Shown here piece after piece: positions 7,129-7,667 of a stretch of 7,667 bases of DNA. Source of the DNA: Spirochaeta sp. (GTDB lineage: Bacteria > Spirochaetota > Spirochaetia > DSM-2461); assembly GCA_030592625.1 (NCBI GenBank), contig JAUVIY010000115.1:1-7667 (forward strand), read 5' to 3'. The position numbers and the translations under genes are program-made. Numbering within the stretch: position 1 is the stretch's first letter; every line of letters starts with the position of its first letter. The notes beneath the pieces are model-generated. The model saw only the letters and a program-made list of their open reading frames with translations, searched no databases and had not been told where the DNA came from.

Positions 7129-7667
7129 ATGATCGGATTGATCGGAAAGAAAGTGGGGATGACCCAGATCTTTGACGAAGATGGCAATTTGACGCCGGTT
7201 ACGGTGATCGAGATTGAACCCAATGTGGTAATTGATCAGCGTAATGAGAAGAAACACGGATATAACGCCGTTATTCTTGGTGCGTTGGATAAGAAAGAGT
7301 CCCGGGTTACTAAACCTGAGGCTGGTCGGTTCAAAGACGGGTTAAGCCCGAAAAAGCATATCGTTGAGATTCGCGACTTCGGTAAGGAGTGCACGGTTGG
7401 CGATTCCCTGGGCCTTGAAATATTTGATGACTTCCGTTTTGTGGATGTTGTCGGTACCTCGAAGGGTAAGGGTTATCAGGGTGTTATGAAACGCCACAAC
7501 TTTGGAGGTGGACGGTCCACGCATGGTTCAAAATTCCACCGGGCCCCTGGTTCAACAGGAATGGCTGCATGGCCTTCCAGAGTAATCAAGGGTACAAAAA
7601 TGCCCGGCCGTATGGGCGGTGAACGGAGTACGGTTCAGAACCTGAAGATTGTAAAGATCGATCAGGA
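7129..7667 (+). CDS. rplC: 50S ribosomal protein L3 (3' partial)
   Basis: L3 binds 23S rRNA early in 50S assembly, and its central loop reaches toward the peptidyl transferase centre. The frame opens at ATG 7129, after GGAG (7118-7121) at 7 bases, and runs off the window end after 179 full codons. About 30 residues are probably missing. The start MIGLIGKKVGMTQIF is typical, as are TVGD (89-92), VGTSKGKGYQG (108-118), HRAPGS (137-142) and MPGRMGGERSTVQ (158-170). In the tip loop the residues aligned with E. coli Asn149 and Gln150 are Ala146 and Ala147. There is therefore no glutamine for PrmB methylation. It is the second gene of the S10 cluster; rplD would be expected next. Confidence 0.97.
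   Translation, partial: MIGLIGKKVGMTQIFDEDGNLTPVTVIEIEPNVVIDQRNEKKHGYNAVILGALDKKESRVTKPEAGRFKDGLSPKKHIVEIRDFGKECTVGDSLGLEIFDDFRFVDVVGTSKGKGYQGVMKRHNFGGGRSTHGSKFHRAPGSTGMAAWPSRVIKGTKMPGRMGGERSTVQNLKIVKIDQ

Overview
This is an ordinary, densely packed housekeeping window: the end of the RNA polymerase operon running into the str and S10 ribosomal protein clusters. All six genes are on the + strand: rpoC (5' end cut off), rpsL, rpsG, tuf, rpsJ and rplC (3' end cut off). The protein sequences fit a free-living-type spirochaete of the Spirochaetales. This rests on recalled similarity of RpoC and EF-Tu to Spirochaeta and Treponema proteins, a beta' trigger loop split by an SI3-type insert, and a str cluster without fusA. 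I am fairly sure of the phylum-level call and cannot name a genus.

Layout. Positions 1-4106 are rpoC, lacking only about 55-60 N-terminal residues. A 135-bp spacer (4107-4241) holds a good sigma70-type promoter (4161-4189) that could drive rpsL-rpsG independently of rpoBC. rpsL and rpsG are 8 bp apart and probably translationally coupled. A 450-bp gene-free gap (5096-5545) follows, where many bacteria carry fusA. Its first 240 bp are about 63% G+C and contain several hairpins. The last 205 bp are about 46% G+C and contain two more hairpins and the strong tuf ribosome binding site. tuf (5546-6733) is followed by a terminator-like hairpin (6756-6789), then rpsJ and rplC, the first genes of the S10 cluster.

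Together the genes supply the catalytic beta' subunit of RNA polymerase, the decoding-site protein S12, the 30S head proteins S7 and S10, the tRNA-delivery factor EF-Tu and the 50S protein L3. The internal promoter, the long gap and the hairpin after tuf suggest that one long locus is split into separately tuned segments, as expected when EF-Tu is needed in excess over ribosomal proteins.

I found no mobile element, CRISPR array, tRNA, toxin-antitoxin pair or defence system, and no new multi-gene system. The part least explained by known features is the structured, G+C-rich gap between rpsG and tuf.
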